Positions 37,179-47,500 of a DNA stretch of 64,000 nucleotides are shown in pieces. A program made the position numbers and the translations under genes. Origin of the DNA: Isosphaeraceae bacterium (GTDB lineage Bacteria > Planctomycetota > Planctomycetia > Isosphaerales > Isosphaeraceae); the NCBI GenBank assembly GCA_025356435.1, contig JANXSY010000173.1:62001-126000 (forward strand), given 5' to 3'. A model generated the notes under the pieces. That model was given only the letters and a program-made list of their open reading frames with translations, was not told the DNA's origin and did no database searches. Positions within the stretch are counted from its first letter, which is position 1. The number at the start of each line of letters is the position of its first letter.

Positions 37179-37954
37179 CCGGTCGAATCGAGGCGGCCCC
37201 GATGCTCGGGGGTGATATAGACATTAAATTCTGGCGACCGTGTGACGCATTCTAAGAAATCGAGATGATCCCAGAGATCTTCGTACAGTGCAGTCATGTA
37301 GAACACGATCATCGACCGAGGATCGGCCCGATAAGAGCGTGTTAAGCGTTCCACCACAGTGTTCATTACGACTTGGTCGAACGGATTATAAAGGTAAAGC
37401 AGGAGGGGACCTTGCGGATATTCAAATTGCAATGCATCATCACAACGGCATTGAACTTCACTACTATTCACATTCGTGGACACAAATTGATCGATGTTCT
37501 TAAGCGCAATTCCATGAAATTCAGCAGAGAATTCGACCCCTATGATCTTTTTGAATGGCCGGGATGCGGCAAGCATGAGAGCCTTACCTTTTCCGGAGCC
37601 GAGGTCAACGAAGACGGTATTCGGGTAATCAATGCCGATAGCATCAAAATGCACGCTTAAATCAGAACCAGGAGACCCTTGATATGCGTGCCCATGTATC
37701 CATGAATCGACTCTAACCGTAAGCTCGCTGATGGGAATAATTCCCCCGGTATCGACTTGGTACTTCGCGTCGAAATCGCAATCTGTGGCTAAAATCTTTA
37801 TTCGGCTCGGTTTGAGACGATTGTCGAGCCAAAGCCAGGGGAGCCTGCCAAGAAATGTGATTGTCCCCCTGACTCCGCGCAACTCAAGCGACTTCTGCAT
37901 CTTCCTTTGTATTGACTTTATAGACAACATGATACTTTCGCCTTTTAATATCAC
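37136..37954 (-). CDS. Class I SAM-dependent methyltransferase-like protein
   Basis: The 272-residue protein has the Rossmann motif I in VFVDLGSGKGKALMLA (about 114-129) and motif II in IIGVEFSAEF. It then has LLLYLYNPF, where N-P-F/P resembles the D/N-P-P-Y/F of some N-methyltransferases or class I families. Base composition is clearly more AT-rich than in its neighbours (for example at 37200-37960), suggesting recent transfer. The substrate is unknown. The start may be at 37954 or the ATG at 37930 (MLSIKS). It is downstream of a gene for a GNAT/FemAB-like protein with similar base composition, so they may have come together. Confidence 0.82.
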   Translation of the reverse strand: MILKGESIMLSIKSIQRKMQKSLELRGVRGTITFLGRLPWLWLDNRLKPSRIKILATDCDFDAKYQVDTGGIIPISELTVRVDSWIHGHAYQGSPGSDLSVHFDAIGIDYPNTVFVDLGSGKGKALMLAASRPFKKIIGVEFSAEFHGIALKNIDQFVSTNVNSSEVQCRCDDALQFEYPQGPLLLYLYNPFDQVVMNTVVERLTRSYRADPRSMIVFYMTALYEDLWDHLDFLECVTRSPEFNVYITPEHRGRLDSTGYDLRLISGATNSR

Positions 37955-38009
37955 ACATGTACGGAGTGCGTTACGACGATAGTTCGCAAAGTCCGCGAAT
38001 ATTTCGAGA

Positions 38010-39153
38010 TCACTTCTTATAGATTTTCTTTATGTGTGAGAAGATACCGAGGCGTTTTGAGATCGCGCGAACCCGATCGATCAACGCTCGGCGCGTTTCC
38101 TCAAGCTTCATGACAGCCATAGGAAGAAAAGACTGCCGAAGCAGTATAATCGACCCGCTTTGGGTAGCCCGATTCCCATAGATTTGTTTATACACGTTGT
38201 CGCCGAACCCGAAGTCGAGAAGTTCGGGAGAGGATCGCGAAGTCAAATCTTCTAAGACGCGAAAAAGCAAGATGCTCCCAGGAGCGGAATCGCGGTAGGC
38301 CGGGTCAAAGCCGATCTCTTCGACAACAAAGCAACCCTTCCACTGAACGCCGAGCAAGAAGGCTACCGGCACGTCACCCTGTTCGAGTACATAAGAGCGC
38401 ATCGCCCCACGAGATGCGACCAGCTCCCAATAGGTCCGCTCCTCGGGAGAATTCTTGATCCGAAGTCCGAGCCGCTTGGTCTGCCACGACTTCATTGAGA
38501 TCAGATGGGCCTTCTCTAGGAATGGCCCGACATCCCCCCGCTCACTGTAAAACGAGACCGAGTGGTCGAATTGTTTTGCCTGACGTCGCAGGTTGTATCG
38601 AGACTTGCTGGAGAATTTCTTCCAGTAATCTTCCGCAGGTGACGGGAAATCGATCCATCGGTGGACTTGCGATTCGCTGGGACGGATCACGGCGACCCGG
38701 CGATCGTCCACACCGATAAGGGCGTTCCAAAGTGGGGAATCGACCTCAATGTCTCTGAAGAAAAGTACGTCTTCCTCGCCAGACCTGAGGATTCTAACGA
38801 ACTCCCGTATCATTGCAGAAATCGTTATCTGATCATTAGCACCCAAAATGACATTGTTCGCCAGTTTTCGTGATCGCAACCTGAATCGAGAACACAGACG
38901 TGATAAGTACGTCGCATGCTTATGCCGGCGCAGAACGGCCAGAGACCGGATCTGATCAGGCGATTGGTCGTCGTCGCATCGCCAAGATGGTCGCAGCATC
39001 AGAACCTTCGCCGACGATTCCAGATAGGATTTCTGGGTGGAGATAAACGCTACCTCTTGGGTCGGCGTCGAGACATGTCAGCCACCCCTTTTGAAAGTCG
39101 TCTGAGGTCGAATCGAGTCGAGTCGAATCGAGTCGAGTCGTCACCACTTGCAT
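38010..39153 (-). pseudogene. GNAT/FemAB-like acyltransferase, frameshifted near its N-terminus
   Basis: Two frames together make one protein. The first (39153 to about 38960) reads FQKGWLTCLDADPRGS and ATILAMRRR, like the start of the GNAT_6/BioF2-like family. The second (from about 38999 to 38010) carries the body: KFSSKSRYNLRRQAKQF, SWQTKRLGLRI, FLLGVQWKGCFVVEEIGFDPAYRDSAPGSILLF and LDFGFGDNVYKQIYG. The shift lies in or next to a GAC/CGA triplet run at 38962-38975. The second frame alone would give a 329-residue product lacking the N-terminal beta strand region. Such enzymes join an acyl or aminoacyl group to an amino sugar or peptide. Sequencing error is possible. Confidence 0.65.
39107..39140. 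repeat. Tandem 15-base repeat in N-terminal coding region
   Basis: GTCGAATCGAGTCGA occurs twice in a row (39107-39136) plus four more bases. On the minus strand it codes Asp-Ser-Thr-Arg-Leu repeats at the very N-terminus of the frameshifted acyltransferase-like gene. Slippage could change the length of this tract in steps of five residues. Confidence 0.8.
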
Positions 39154-39493
39154 TGGTTGCGATCCAAGTCGGAGGTGAATTGAGAACGCTTGCGGTGCGC
39201 TTTTAAAGTATTTCGAGTTCCCGCCGCCCACAGAGCTTTTAGGAGCCAATTTGCTTATTGACTCGAACATCGTCTGTCAACGAGACGGGAAGGCCTACCA
39301 AGCGACCCTCTGAGGCAAGCCGAGACTTCTACTCTGGAATCCATCATCAGTCTAAAATTGAATGCCAGCGGGTTTTCGGGTAATCTCAGAGACCCTATGG
39401 GATCAATGATGTTGTAGCAAAATTGGAGACTTAGCGACGGAACCCTATTGATAGGCTAGGTGTTGAGGCGAAATTTTATCTCTTGTTAAAACG

Positions 39494-39527
39494 TGACACA
39501 AATCTCGTTTTGCCATGGGTTGTGTCA
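39494..39527. promoter_or_regulatory. Perfect 8-base inverted repeat, possible operator
   Basis: TGACACAA (39494-39501) and TTGTGTCA (39520-39527) are perfect inverted arms with an 18-base spacer, 93 bases before the methyltransferase gene start. The arm centres are 26 bases apart, a spacing that suits a dimeric regulator. The rest of the gap 39154-39619 shows no gene. Confidence 0.4.
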
Positions 39528-39619
39528 TTGGCTGCTATAGTGAAGCGGCTCTAAGTCTCATGTCATAACTAGCCGTGTGAAACGTCTCGGTCTTTCCGCG
39601 AGTCCTCTGGATATCCATT

Positions 39620-40387
39620 ATGCCGAAGCGTTATTCTCCGCGGTGGTGGATCAGCCTTCCCAAACATGCGCGTAATGCGTGGCGACGTTTGAATCCGAAA
39701 GATCCACAGCTTCAGACGATGGCTTACTGGTGGTACGGCACGCTCGAACGGCAGCCGATCGAGACCTATCTCTCGGACGTGGCCGACGCGGAACTGACGC
39801 TCGTCAAGGCGGGACGGCGTACGCCCGGGACCTCGATCACCGCGCATGAGTTGGTCTGCCTCGCGATGGCGGTCCGCTCTGCCAAGGCGAATAAAGTCTT
39901 GGAGATCGGCACGTTCGACGGTAATACGTCCTTGAACTTCGCAGCCAACTTGGTCGGTGACGGTCGGGTCGTGACGATTGACCTTCCCCTCGACTATTCC
40001 AAAGACGTCGAGATGGCGCTAGAGATCGACCCCGCGCGGCGAAATGTCACCCCGAGAGACGCCGTCGGCGTGCAATATCGTGGCCACCCGCTAGAGGGCC
40101 GGATCAAGCAGATCTACGGCGATTCGGCGAAACTAGACTTCTCCACTTTAGGAGGCCCGTTCGACCTGGCTTTCGTCGACGGATGCCATGCCTACGAGTA
40201 CGTCGTCTCCGACACGAACAACGTGATACCGATCGTCCGCCCAGGCGGCCTGATAGTTTGGCACGACTACTGTAATCACGAGGGGGTCGCCCGCGCCGTC
40301 GATTCCTTCCGCAACGACCCGCGTTTCGAATCCCTCGTCGCGATCGAGGAGAGCCGCTTGGCAATAGGCCGCCTGGTCTCGTCGTGA
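39620..40387 (+). CDS. Class I SAM-dependent methyltransferase (Methyltransf_24 type)
   Basis: The 255-residue protein has motif I LEIGTFDGNTSLNFA (94-108), VVTIDLPLDYS (motif II region), IYGDSAKLDFS, and LAFVDGCHAYEYVVSDTNNVIPIVRPGGLIVWHDYC, which is the standard signature of Methyltransf_24-type enzymes. The HDYC and DGCHAYEY residues may bind a metal or shape the active site. It probably methylates a small molecule or a sugar. It is followed 43 bases later by the endonuclease/exonuclease/phosphatase gene on the same strand, so the two may form an operon. Confidence 0.9.
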   Translation: MPKRYSPRWWISLPKHARNAWRRLNPKDPQLQTMAYWWYGTLERQPIETYLSDVADAELTLVKAGRRTPGTSITAHELVCLAMAVRSAKANKVLEIGTFDGNTSLNFAANLVGDGRVVTIDLPLDYSKDVEMALEIDPARRNVTPRDAVGVQYRGHPLEGRIKQIYGDSAKLDFSTLGGPFDLAFVDGCHAYEYVVSDTNNVIPIVRPGGLIVWHDYCNHEGVARAVDSFRNDPRFESLVAIEESRLAIGRLVSS

Positions 40388-40430
40388 GCGGCTTGCCCCT
40401 GAGACGGTATGCCCAAAGGAGCGATGAGCC

Positions 40431-41534
40431 GTGAGGAGCCCGATCGGACTCGATGACAGCCCACCGCCCCTCGGCTTACGCCGGAGGATCGGGCGGGCCG
40501 TCACGGTCCTCGCCTGGGTCAACCTGACTGCCCTGCTGGCGATCTGGTTCGCAGTCCTCGCAGCAGGGACTTCATGGTGGCCGGTCACGATCTTTATCTA
40601 CGCGCCGCGATCGATCTGGGGCCTGCCCACGCTCCTCGTCGTCCCGATCGCGCTGTTTACCCGGCCCAGGGCCCTTGTACCGCTGGCGCTGGCGACCATC
40701 GTGGTGATCGTACCGATTATGGGATTCCGGTCACCCGAATTCGGTCTTTTGAGTCCGAGGTCGACGCCAGACCCCGTCCAGGTTCGGGTCTTGACCTGCA
40801 ATCTCGGCGACACAGCGTTGGACGTTCGCGGGATGGCTGCCCTTGTCCGCGATGAAGCCGTCGACGTGGCGTTGCTTCAGGAGGCCAGGCTTTCAAGCGA
40901 AGCGAGCGCCACCATCTTTCCCGAATCGGAGGGCTGGCGAGTCAACGACGGCGGAGATTGGCTCGGCCTTAAGCTCATCGTCGCCGCGAAATATCCAGTC
41001 CGGAACCTGGGCTTCCTCGACGGGGTCGCAATGGACGCTCCTGGACTTGCGGCGAGCTATGACCTGGAAATTCGCGGATCGCTCGTCCGATTTGTGAACG
41101 TCCTGATGCCATCATCCCGGCAGGGATTCGTCGCGATTAAGCAGCGGCGATTCAAGGGTCTCGGTGAGCTCAGTGATGCAGTCGCCGCCCAGCTTCGCGG
41201 CGCGAAGGCAGTCCGCGAGTGGATCGGTCACGGCGATATCTCCCTGATCGTCGCAGGCGACTTCAATATCACCGACGACGATCCGGTTTATCGCGTAGCC
41301 TGGAAGGGATTTGACAACGCCTTTGCGACTGCGGGCCGGGGCTTCGGCCACACCAAAGTCGGTCGATGGTTCGGTTGGAGGATCGATCACATCCTCGCCG
41401 GGCCCGGATGGAAGGCGGAGTGGTGTCGTGTTGGGCCTGAAATCGGGACAGACCACCGGCCCGTGATCGCGTCACTTCGATGGACCGGCCCGTCGGAAGT
41501 CTTTCCTCATCGGTCAGACGGGCCAGCCCATTGA
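40431..41534 (+). CDS. Membrane-anchored endonuclease/exonuclease/phosphatase family protein
   Basis: The GTG start at 40431 is preceded by AAAGGAG. The 367-residue product has three N-terminal hydrophobic helices (about 21-48, 50-76, 81-99) and then an EEP domain: LTCNLGD (N124), VALLQEA (E151), GDFNITDDDPVY (276-287), WRIDHILA (about 326-333) and GTDHRPVIASL (349-359). These include the metal-binding N, E, D/N and final D-H pair. Such domains cleave phosphodiesters or phosphoesters in DNA, lipids or inositol phosphates. The membrane anchor with the domain outside is common in bacterial homologues of unknown substrate. Confidence 0.9.
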   Translation: MRSPIGLDDSPPPLGLRRRIGRAVTVLAWVNLTALLAIWFAVLAAGTSWWPVTIFIYAPRSIWGLPTLLVVPIALFTRPRALVPLALATIVVIVPIMGFRSPEFGLLSPRSTPDPVQVRVLTCNLGDTALDVRGMAALVRDEAVDVALLQEARLSSEASATIFPESEGWRVNDGGDWLGLKLIVAAKYPVRNLGFLDGVAMDAPGLAASYDLEIRGSLVRFVNVLMPSSRQGFVAIKQRRFKGLGELSDAVAAQLRGAKAVREWIGHGDISLIVAGDFNITDDDPVYRVAWKGFDNAFATAGRGFGHTKVGRWFGWRIDHILAGPGWKAEWCRVGPEIGTDHRPVIASLRWTGPSEVFPHRSDGPAH

Positions 41535-41630
41535 GTGTTTCACCGCTTCATCAACCGACTGTCGTTATTGACTAGCAATGACAGGCGTAGTAGACGTTTT
41601 TATTGATCCGACCGATGGGCCGAACGTGTC

Positions 41631-43457
41631 TTATGGCGTGGGAGCCACGGCTTGTTGCAGCGGGGCGACGAGGACCGGCATCGCCCCGATGTCGGCTCCG
41701 TCATGGCCAGCCCGTCGGAGGCCGGTGTTCGTTGGCTGAAACCCACCCTTGATATAAGCGAGCAGGCTGCTGATCTTGTAAGGGCCTCTCGGAGTTTGGT
41801 TAATCAACTTCAACTTGGCGAGGGCATCGTCGACCGTGCCGGGGCCGCCAAGGCTGGCGTCCCACTTGGCCAACCCACGAGCGGAGTCGACGAAACCCGG
41901 GTCGATATTTAGGTCGGTCGAATCGGCGAGCGGCGTGACGCTGAAGATATTCGTGTTCTTGCCGCCATATCCGGGCTTAAGGGGCAAGGTAGTCATCATC
42001 GCGCCTGGGTTGCTGGGTCGCAGATTGAACCCGCAGTTGAAGCCGATCTTGGCGGGCGGGCAGACGTCCGCGACGTAGCCCAGGTCACGGTAGATCAACC
42101 CGTTCCCGCCGCTCCAGGCGATGTTTGACCGGCAGGATAAGACCTGGCCCGCCGACGACGAGTCGAAGTCGCCGACGAGGAGCATGCCGGGGTCCGCGCT
42201 GACGGTGTTGTGCTCAATGAGGACACTGATGAACGGCGTGTGGTCCTCAATGACCGCCAGCGAGCCGCTCGACCCGGAATTGCCTGCGTTGAGGATCATG
42301 ATGTTGTTGCGCAACACATACAACGTCGGCTTCGTTGGGAGGCCCGACCCAGCCCCCATGTAGGCCCAGCACCCCGTGTTGTCAGCGGTACGGGCTTCGA
42401 AGATGTTGCCGTAGGCGAGCACGTTGCCGACGTCGCCGCCGCGCAGGGCATTGCAGTCGGTCTTCGACGGGTTGTCGTAGAAGAAGTAATTATTCAGGAT
42501 GTCGCCATCCCAGTGGAGACCGTCGTACGTGTGGCGGACGAAGTTGCCAGTGAAAAGCGACCAGCGAGTCCGGGTGTCTCCATCAATGAATCCATCGTTA
42601 AAATAATTATTCGTGATCGTCAATCCTACAACACCGTTGTGAAATTCAACCAACTTGTCGAATACGTTACCGGTGACGATATGACGGACGCCGCTCGCGG
42701 GGGCGGCGACGACGTTAAGGCTCATGGAATACGTGCCAGTGGAATTAGTCCAAGTATTCCTCTGAATACTCAACTTCGCGCTGGAGGCAAACCCTCCAAA
42801 ATTACTCAGAGAGTCGCAAGAATTCAGGGTGCAATCCTCGACCGTGAATTCCGCACCTTGGGCGGCTGACGTCACGCCGCACGACGGATTGAATGCCGTG
42901 AAATCGGTGAAGGTCGCGTGGAAGGAAGCATTGATATACGAGTTATTGATCGAAGCAGGCTGCCCAATCGAGCTGACGGTACATCGGGCCGTCGCCGTCC
43001 CATTCGCGATGAACGTCGAGGCATTGGTATAGCATCGAATACCATAACCTACGTTACTGATGGACGAGTCGAATACGAGGCCCCCACCAGGATTGAGTTG
43101 GATCGGCGCGTACTCCAAGACCGACCCACGGAGTGTCAAGGTTTGTCCCATGTCGATCGTCAAGGGCGCGGAGACCTGGAGGTCGTACGACCCATGGTTC
43201 GGGACGTTACCGAGGCCGATCGTCGCCGAGACGTCAACGAGAACCGATGCATAGAGGATCACGGTATCGGGCCGTGCAGATCCGCCGCTGCCGGGATAAA
43301 GACCGCTGTTGGCATCGAAACCCCAGACGGTTGGATCGGACCAATTCCCGGCCTTCACCGTTTGAAAATTGGCCGCGATTCCCCCTTGGTGACAGACAAG
43401 GGGAATAACGATCGCCAAGGCGGCAGATCTCAAGATCGACTTTGTCGCGAATTTCAT
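41631..43457 (-). CDS. Secreted G8-like/beta-helix protein
   Basis: The 608-residue protein has a signal peptide (ILRSAALAIVIPLVCHQGGIAA), then a G8-like domain: AGNWSDPTVWGFDANSGLYPGSGG, PDTVILYASVLVDVSATIGLGN, and LTLRGSVLEYAPIQLNPGG, with the W-x-D-P-x-x-W pattern and conserved glycines. The remainder, from about residue 130, has irregular beta-helix-type turns (NNSYINASFHATF, LTITNNYFNDGF, GNVLAYGNIFEA, VLRNNIMILNAGN) and several Cys residues. It is likely an extracellular carbohydrate-binding protein. I do not see a catalytic site. It faces the endonuclease-family gene tail to tail, with 96 bases between. Confidence 0.82.
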   Translation of the reverse strand: MKFATKSILRSAALAIVIPLVCHQGGIAANFQTVKAGNWSDPTVWGFDANSGLYPGSGGSARPDTVILYASVLVDVSATIGLGNVPNHGSYDLQVSAPLTIDMGQTLTLRGSVLEYAPIQLNPGGGLVFDSSISNVGYGIRCYTNASTFIANGTATARCTVSSIGQPASINNSYINASFHATFTDFTAFNPSCGVTSAAQGAEFTVEDCTLNSCDSLSNFGGFASSAKLSIQRNTWTNSTGTYSMSLNVVAAPASGVRHIVTGNVFDKLVEFHNGVVGLTITNNYFNDGFIDGDTRTRWSLFTGNFVRHTYDGLHWDGDILNNYFFYDNPSKTDCNALRGGDVGNVLAYGNIFEARTADNTGCWAYMGAGSGLPTKPTLYVLRNNIMILNAGNSGSSGSLAVIEDHTPFISVLIEHNTVSADPGMLLVGDFDSSSAGQVLSCRSNIAWSGGNGLIYRDLGYVADVCPPAKIGFNCGFNLRPSNPGAMMTTLPLKPGYGGKNTNIFSVTPLADSTDLNIDPGFVDSARGLAKWDASLGGPGTVDDALAKLKLINQTPRGPYKISSLLAYIKGGFQPTNTGLRRAGHDGADIGAMPVLVAPLQQAVAPTP

Positions 43458-43556
43458 AGCTCTCCTGATCTCTAGTCTTCTAATTCATAAGATTGCAGAG
43501 CGGTACACCGCCATCCGTGGCAGGCTCAACTGCGGATCGAACCTAGATCCGGTTTT

Positions 43557-43586
43557 GCCGCCAAATTCTGTGGCGGCGTATTTTTT
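43557..43586 (+). terminator. Terminator-like hairpin on the plus strand
   Basis: GCCGCCA (43557-43563) and TGGCGGC (43571-43577) enclose a 7-base loop and are followed by GTA and six T (43581-43586). The flanking genes are both on the minus strand, so no known plus-strand transcript ends here. The rest of the gap 43458-43814 is AT-rich and holds no gene that I can support. Confidence 0.4.
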
Positions 43587-43814
43587 ACGGCATCATTGCC
43601 ACTACTTCGATGAATCTTCAAAGATTCGCTATTCAAAACTCAATCCAGTTGGACTCCTAACGCTAAATTACGCTCGACAGAACTCAACTTTTTCTGCCTG
43701 AGGCGCTGCGGCGTCGATTACCTCCGTTTCGTCAGCGATGATTTCCAAATTATTTAACTGGATTCCACGGTGAGCCACAACACTGTAAAAAGTTTGGAGT
43801 TCAAAAATCGCCTT

Positions 43815-44396
43815 TTATTTCGCCCTGTTGCGATAAAGCAACGGGTCCACAATCTGAGACATCGCGTCGACTTCAAGCCCTCCTCCGAGGAAGCGATCGA
43901 CCTCGGCGGCGACGGGGGCGGGGTCAGCCACGGCGGCGTTGTAACTGACGTCAAGTAATCGGAGATTGGGACGGCCCTTGGACCACGCGTCAAATCGGGC
44001 CAGTTGGTCGCGAAATAAGGCGGCCATTCTCGCGTCATCGAGAGGAGACGTCTTCCCCAGCCGTTCGAGCATTGCCTTCTGAGATGCGAGAACTTCGTCG
44101 AGGTTCCGCCGCATAAATACGACTCGATACTCGTATTCGCTCGGCAGGTCGAGGAGCAGCAGGTAGACCATCTTGACCGCCTTCCCCAAGGCGGGGGCGA
44201 CCCAAGACGCGTCATTCTTGGTCTGCTTGACAGGCTCGAACTCGTAGTAGCCGCGAGGATTATCGATGTCGGCGGTGCGGACGTTATCGACGAGCACCTC
44301 CATGCCCCCGGTCTCCAGCATCTTCATCATGAGAGAGGTGCCCGATCGGGGGAGGCCGGACACAATTGTCAGGAAGGGGCGTGCGATAGCCGTCAT
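43815..44396 (-). CDS. Sulfotransferase-family protein
   Basis: The 193-residue product (ATG at 44396; an upstream in-frame start at 44435 adds 13 residues) has the 5'-phosphosulfate loop FLTIVSGLPRSGTSLMMKML near its N-terminus and the 3'-phosphate segment YRVVFMRRNLDEVLASQKAML. These are the two PAPS-binding motifs of cytosolic-type sulfotransferases. The domain is short compared with usual members (250 or more), so it may be a minimal form. It would move sulfate from PAPS to a hydroxyl of a glycan or small molecule, and it is next to surface-protein genes. A GC hairpin separates it from the giant gene upstream. Confidence 0.85.
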   Translation of the reverse strand: MTAIARPFLTIVSGLPRSGTSLMMKMLETGGMEVLVDNVRTADIDNPRGYYEFEPVKQTKNDASWVAPALGKAVKMVYLLLLDLPSEYEYRVVFMRRNLDEVLASQKAMLERLGKTSPLDDARMAALFRDQLARFDAWSKGRPNLRLLDVSYNAAVADPAPVAAEVDRFLGGGLEVDAMSQIVDPLLYRNRAK

Positions 44397-44500
44397 GGGG
44401 TCCGTTCCGCGTCTAGCTGGTCGTGGGGCCGACAATCGATCCCGATCCGGATGAGCGTACTCTCACCTCCCCACCGCGCCAACAACGACCCCGCGCGCGA

Positions 44501-44538
44501 CGACGCCCCGTCACGCAGGAGGGCGAGACGGGGCGTCG
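44501..44538 (-). terminator. Perfect 12-base inverted repeat after the giant gene
   Basis: CGACGCCCCGTC (44501-44512) and GACGGGGCGTCG (44527-44538) with a 14-base loop lie 29 bases after the giant gene stop (minus strand). No T-run is present on the exit side. It probably limits read-through into the sulfotransferase gene. Confidence 0.6.
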
Positions 44539-44566
44539 AGGCAAACCGAGGTCGACGTGGCCGGGC

Positions 44567-47500
44567 TTAGCTGAAGAAGCGGCCCTTGTGCGATTGACCG
44601 AGAGCGGCCATCGCCATGTCATGCGGAGTCTTGGCGTGGGCAACCTTCTCGTGTGCCGGGGCTGGGTCGAGCGCCGTCTTGTGTGAGACCACGACCTTCG
44701 GCGCGGCATGGTGATGGACTTTGCCCTTCGGGTGATGGGCGTGCTTGCTCACCTTCAGGCTGAGCGGTGACTTCGGGGTCGCGACGACGGTCGGCAAGGT
44801 GTTAGCCCTGCCCGTCGCGCTACCTGAGTTGCTTAGACTTCCGACCGCGTTCTGAGCGGTCGGGGCTGGCGTCGTGGTCAATGCGGCCGAGACGTTCGTA
44901 CTCGCCACGAGGAAGGCCGGGGCGATGGACGACGACGCGGCCTTGGCGAACGCCGGGATTCCGGGACCGTTACCGCCGGTGATCGTGCTCACCAGATAGG
45001 GCAGCGGTCCCTGCGGCGCGACGTCGTGACCGACGTAGCCGTCCTGGCTGGCGATCACCTGACCGGTCGACGTGTAGTTAGTGAAGTAATAGTCGATGCT
45101 CGGCCGGAAGACTGCGAGGTCGACCTTCCCGTCGCCGTCGTAATCTGCGGGGACGGGGATGTCCCCCGGCTGGCTGGTGTAACCAACCGGGAAGACCATC
45201 GACTTTATTTCGGTCGTCTGCGTGGCCGTATTGAAGACGATGAACTGACCGGTACTCGGCCGATAAATCGCCGGTTCGGTCCGTCCGATGCCGTCATAGT
45301 CGCCCGCCACGGGTACGTCGCCGGCTTGGCCGCCAATGCCGCTCGCCACGAGGACGGGCTGCGACGTGACCGAGTCACGTACGTACCACTGGCCACTGCC
45401 CGGACGGTAAACCGCGAGCTGGTCGTAGCCGACGCCCTGGTAGCTTCCTGGGACCGGCTTGTCGGTCGAGGCGAACCCGAAGTGGGCCGTCAGCTTGCTG
45501 CTCGGATTGGTCGGGTCCGTCAGGTTGAGCTGGACGTTCCAGGTCTGAGTCGAGGGATTATAGGTGGCGATGTCGGTCCGCCCACTCATGTCGTAGGCGG
45601 CCGGCACCGGCACATCTTGCCCCACCGTGCCCTGCTGAATGATCGTCGGCTTGCCCGGGGTGCCGATGTACCAGGTGTCGGTCTCGGGCCGGAAGACAGC
45701 GGTAAGGGTCTGGCCCGCGCCGTTGTAGTCGCCCGGGACGGGGATGTCGTGGCCGGCCCAGCCGCGATGGACTTGCAGCGGGGTGAACTGCCCGATCGCC
45801 GCGCCCGAGTTGCGGATGAACCAGACGGAGTCGGAGACGACTGCCGGGTCGTAGCGGAAGGTCACTTGGTCGGCCTTGCCGTCGCCGTTGTAGTCGCCCT
45901 TCACGCTGTAGATCGTCAGGTTTAAAGACGGCGAGGACGGCACCGGGGTCGAATTCCCCTCGACGTCGGTCGCGACCGCATAGAGCGGGATCGTCCCGTC
46001 CGACAGGTTCGAGGCAAGCTGGACCGAGAAGTAGCCGGTCGGATGGCCGTTGACCGGGAAGGTCGACGACGTTGTCGTCGCCAGGACGTTCCCGGAACTG
46101 TCGAGGATATTGACCACCGCGCCCGGATCGGTCACGCCGACGAAATGCGGCCGACGGACGACCGTCTTGCCGTCGCCCTGGATGCCAGAGTCGTCGGCCG
46201 GCAGGATGCTGAGCGTCGGCGATGTGGCCGGCGGCGTCGTCTTGATCGTGATCGTGAGCGGCTTCGAAGGCAGGGTGTTGCCGGCGACGTCACGCACCTG
46301 GATGAATGTTGTGTAGATCCCGTCGGCCAGAGGCGAGGGGAACTGGACGATGAAGTTGCCGCTGTTGGGGTCAGCGATGGTGGTCAGCGTGGTGTTGCCC
46401 GAGTTGCCCACCAGAATCAGGTCGAGCTGGAAACCCGGCGGCACGGGGACGGGGGCCACGCCGAAGAGGTGCGGCTGCCTGACGTTAGTCTTGTTGTCCC
46501 CCTTGACTCCCGAATCATCGCTCGGAAGCAACGTCAGGGTGGGGGCGGGGCCGGGGATCACGGTGAGGATCTGCACCATCGTGCCCGTCAAGGACAGCGG
46601 CCCGACGTTGCCTGCGAGGTCGGTCTGCTCCGTGAAGTAGAAATACGTTCCGTCGGCCACCGGGCCGGGGTCCTGGATGGACCCAATGCCGACGATGGAG
46701 TTGACGACGTTCGCGTCGCTGCCGTCAGACTTGGTGCCGCGAAGGAGGAAAGTCCGCGTCGGCGAGGCCTCGCCGACGGTGACGTTAAAGATCGGGTTGG
46801 TGACGCCGGTGATCCCGTCGGTCTGGCTCGAACCGCTGTCGCTGCTCGCCTGAAGGATGGGTGCCGAGGGTGCCACGGGAGCGACAGTGTCGATCGTGAT
46901 CACCTTCGAGTCAGCGCTCCGCAGGCTGATATTACCGGCGAGGTCTTCGACCTCCACCATGTAGGTGTACTTGCCGTCGGGCACCGGGCCCGGGTCCTGA
47001 ATCGGTGTGCTGACCGTGGGCAGGCCGATCGGCACGTTCGCTGTGTTCACCGGAGTGGCCGGATAGGCCGCGTCGGTCGTCAACTTGCGGAACAGGAGGA
47101 GGATCGAGTTGTCGACTGTCGGCAGAACGTCGAAGGTCGGCTTGTTGTTGTTGGTGTAGCCATCGGACGTGTTCGGGCCGCTATCGCTCGTCGCCTCAAG
47201 GACCGGGGCCACGGGCGTGACCGGCGTCCTGGTAAGGAGGGTGAAGGTGTAGTTGACCGAGTTACCGCGGGTGCCCGAGCCGTCGGTCGCGAAGACGGCC
47301 ACGGTGCGGAGGCCGTCGGTCGTGTGATTGACCGCGTCGTACGACCCAGCGTTAACTTGGACGCTAAATCGTCCGAAGGCGTCGGTCTGGTTGGCCGCGG
47401 CCTTGAAGCTCGGGTCGGTCGTGAGCTTCGATGGGTCGTAACCGCCCAGGAAGATCGGATGCAGCGGGTCGGTGACGTCGACGAGCGTGATCGCCACCTG

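Noticed and set aside
44413-44709. Small frames around the C-terminal end of the giant gene
   Set aside because: They overlap the true coding end and the hairpin, with no independent support.
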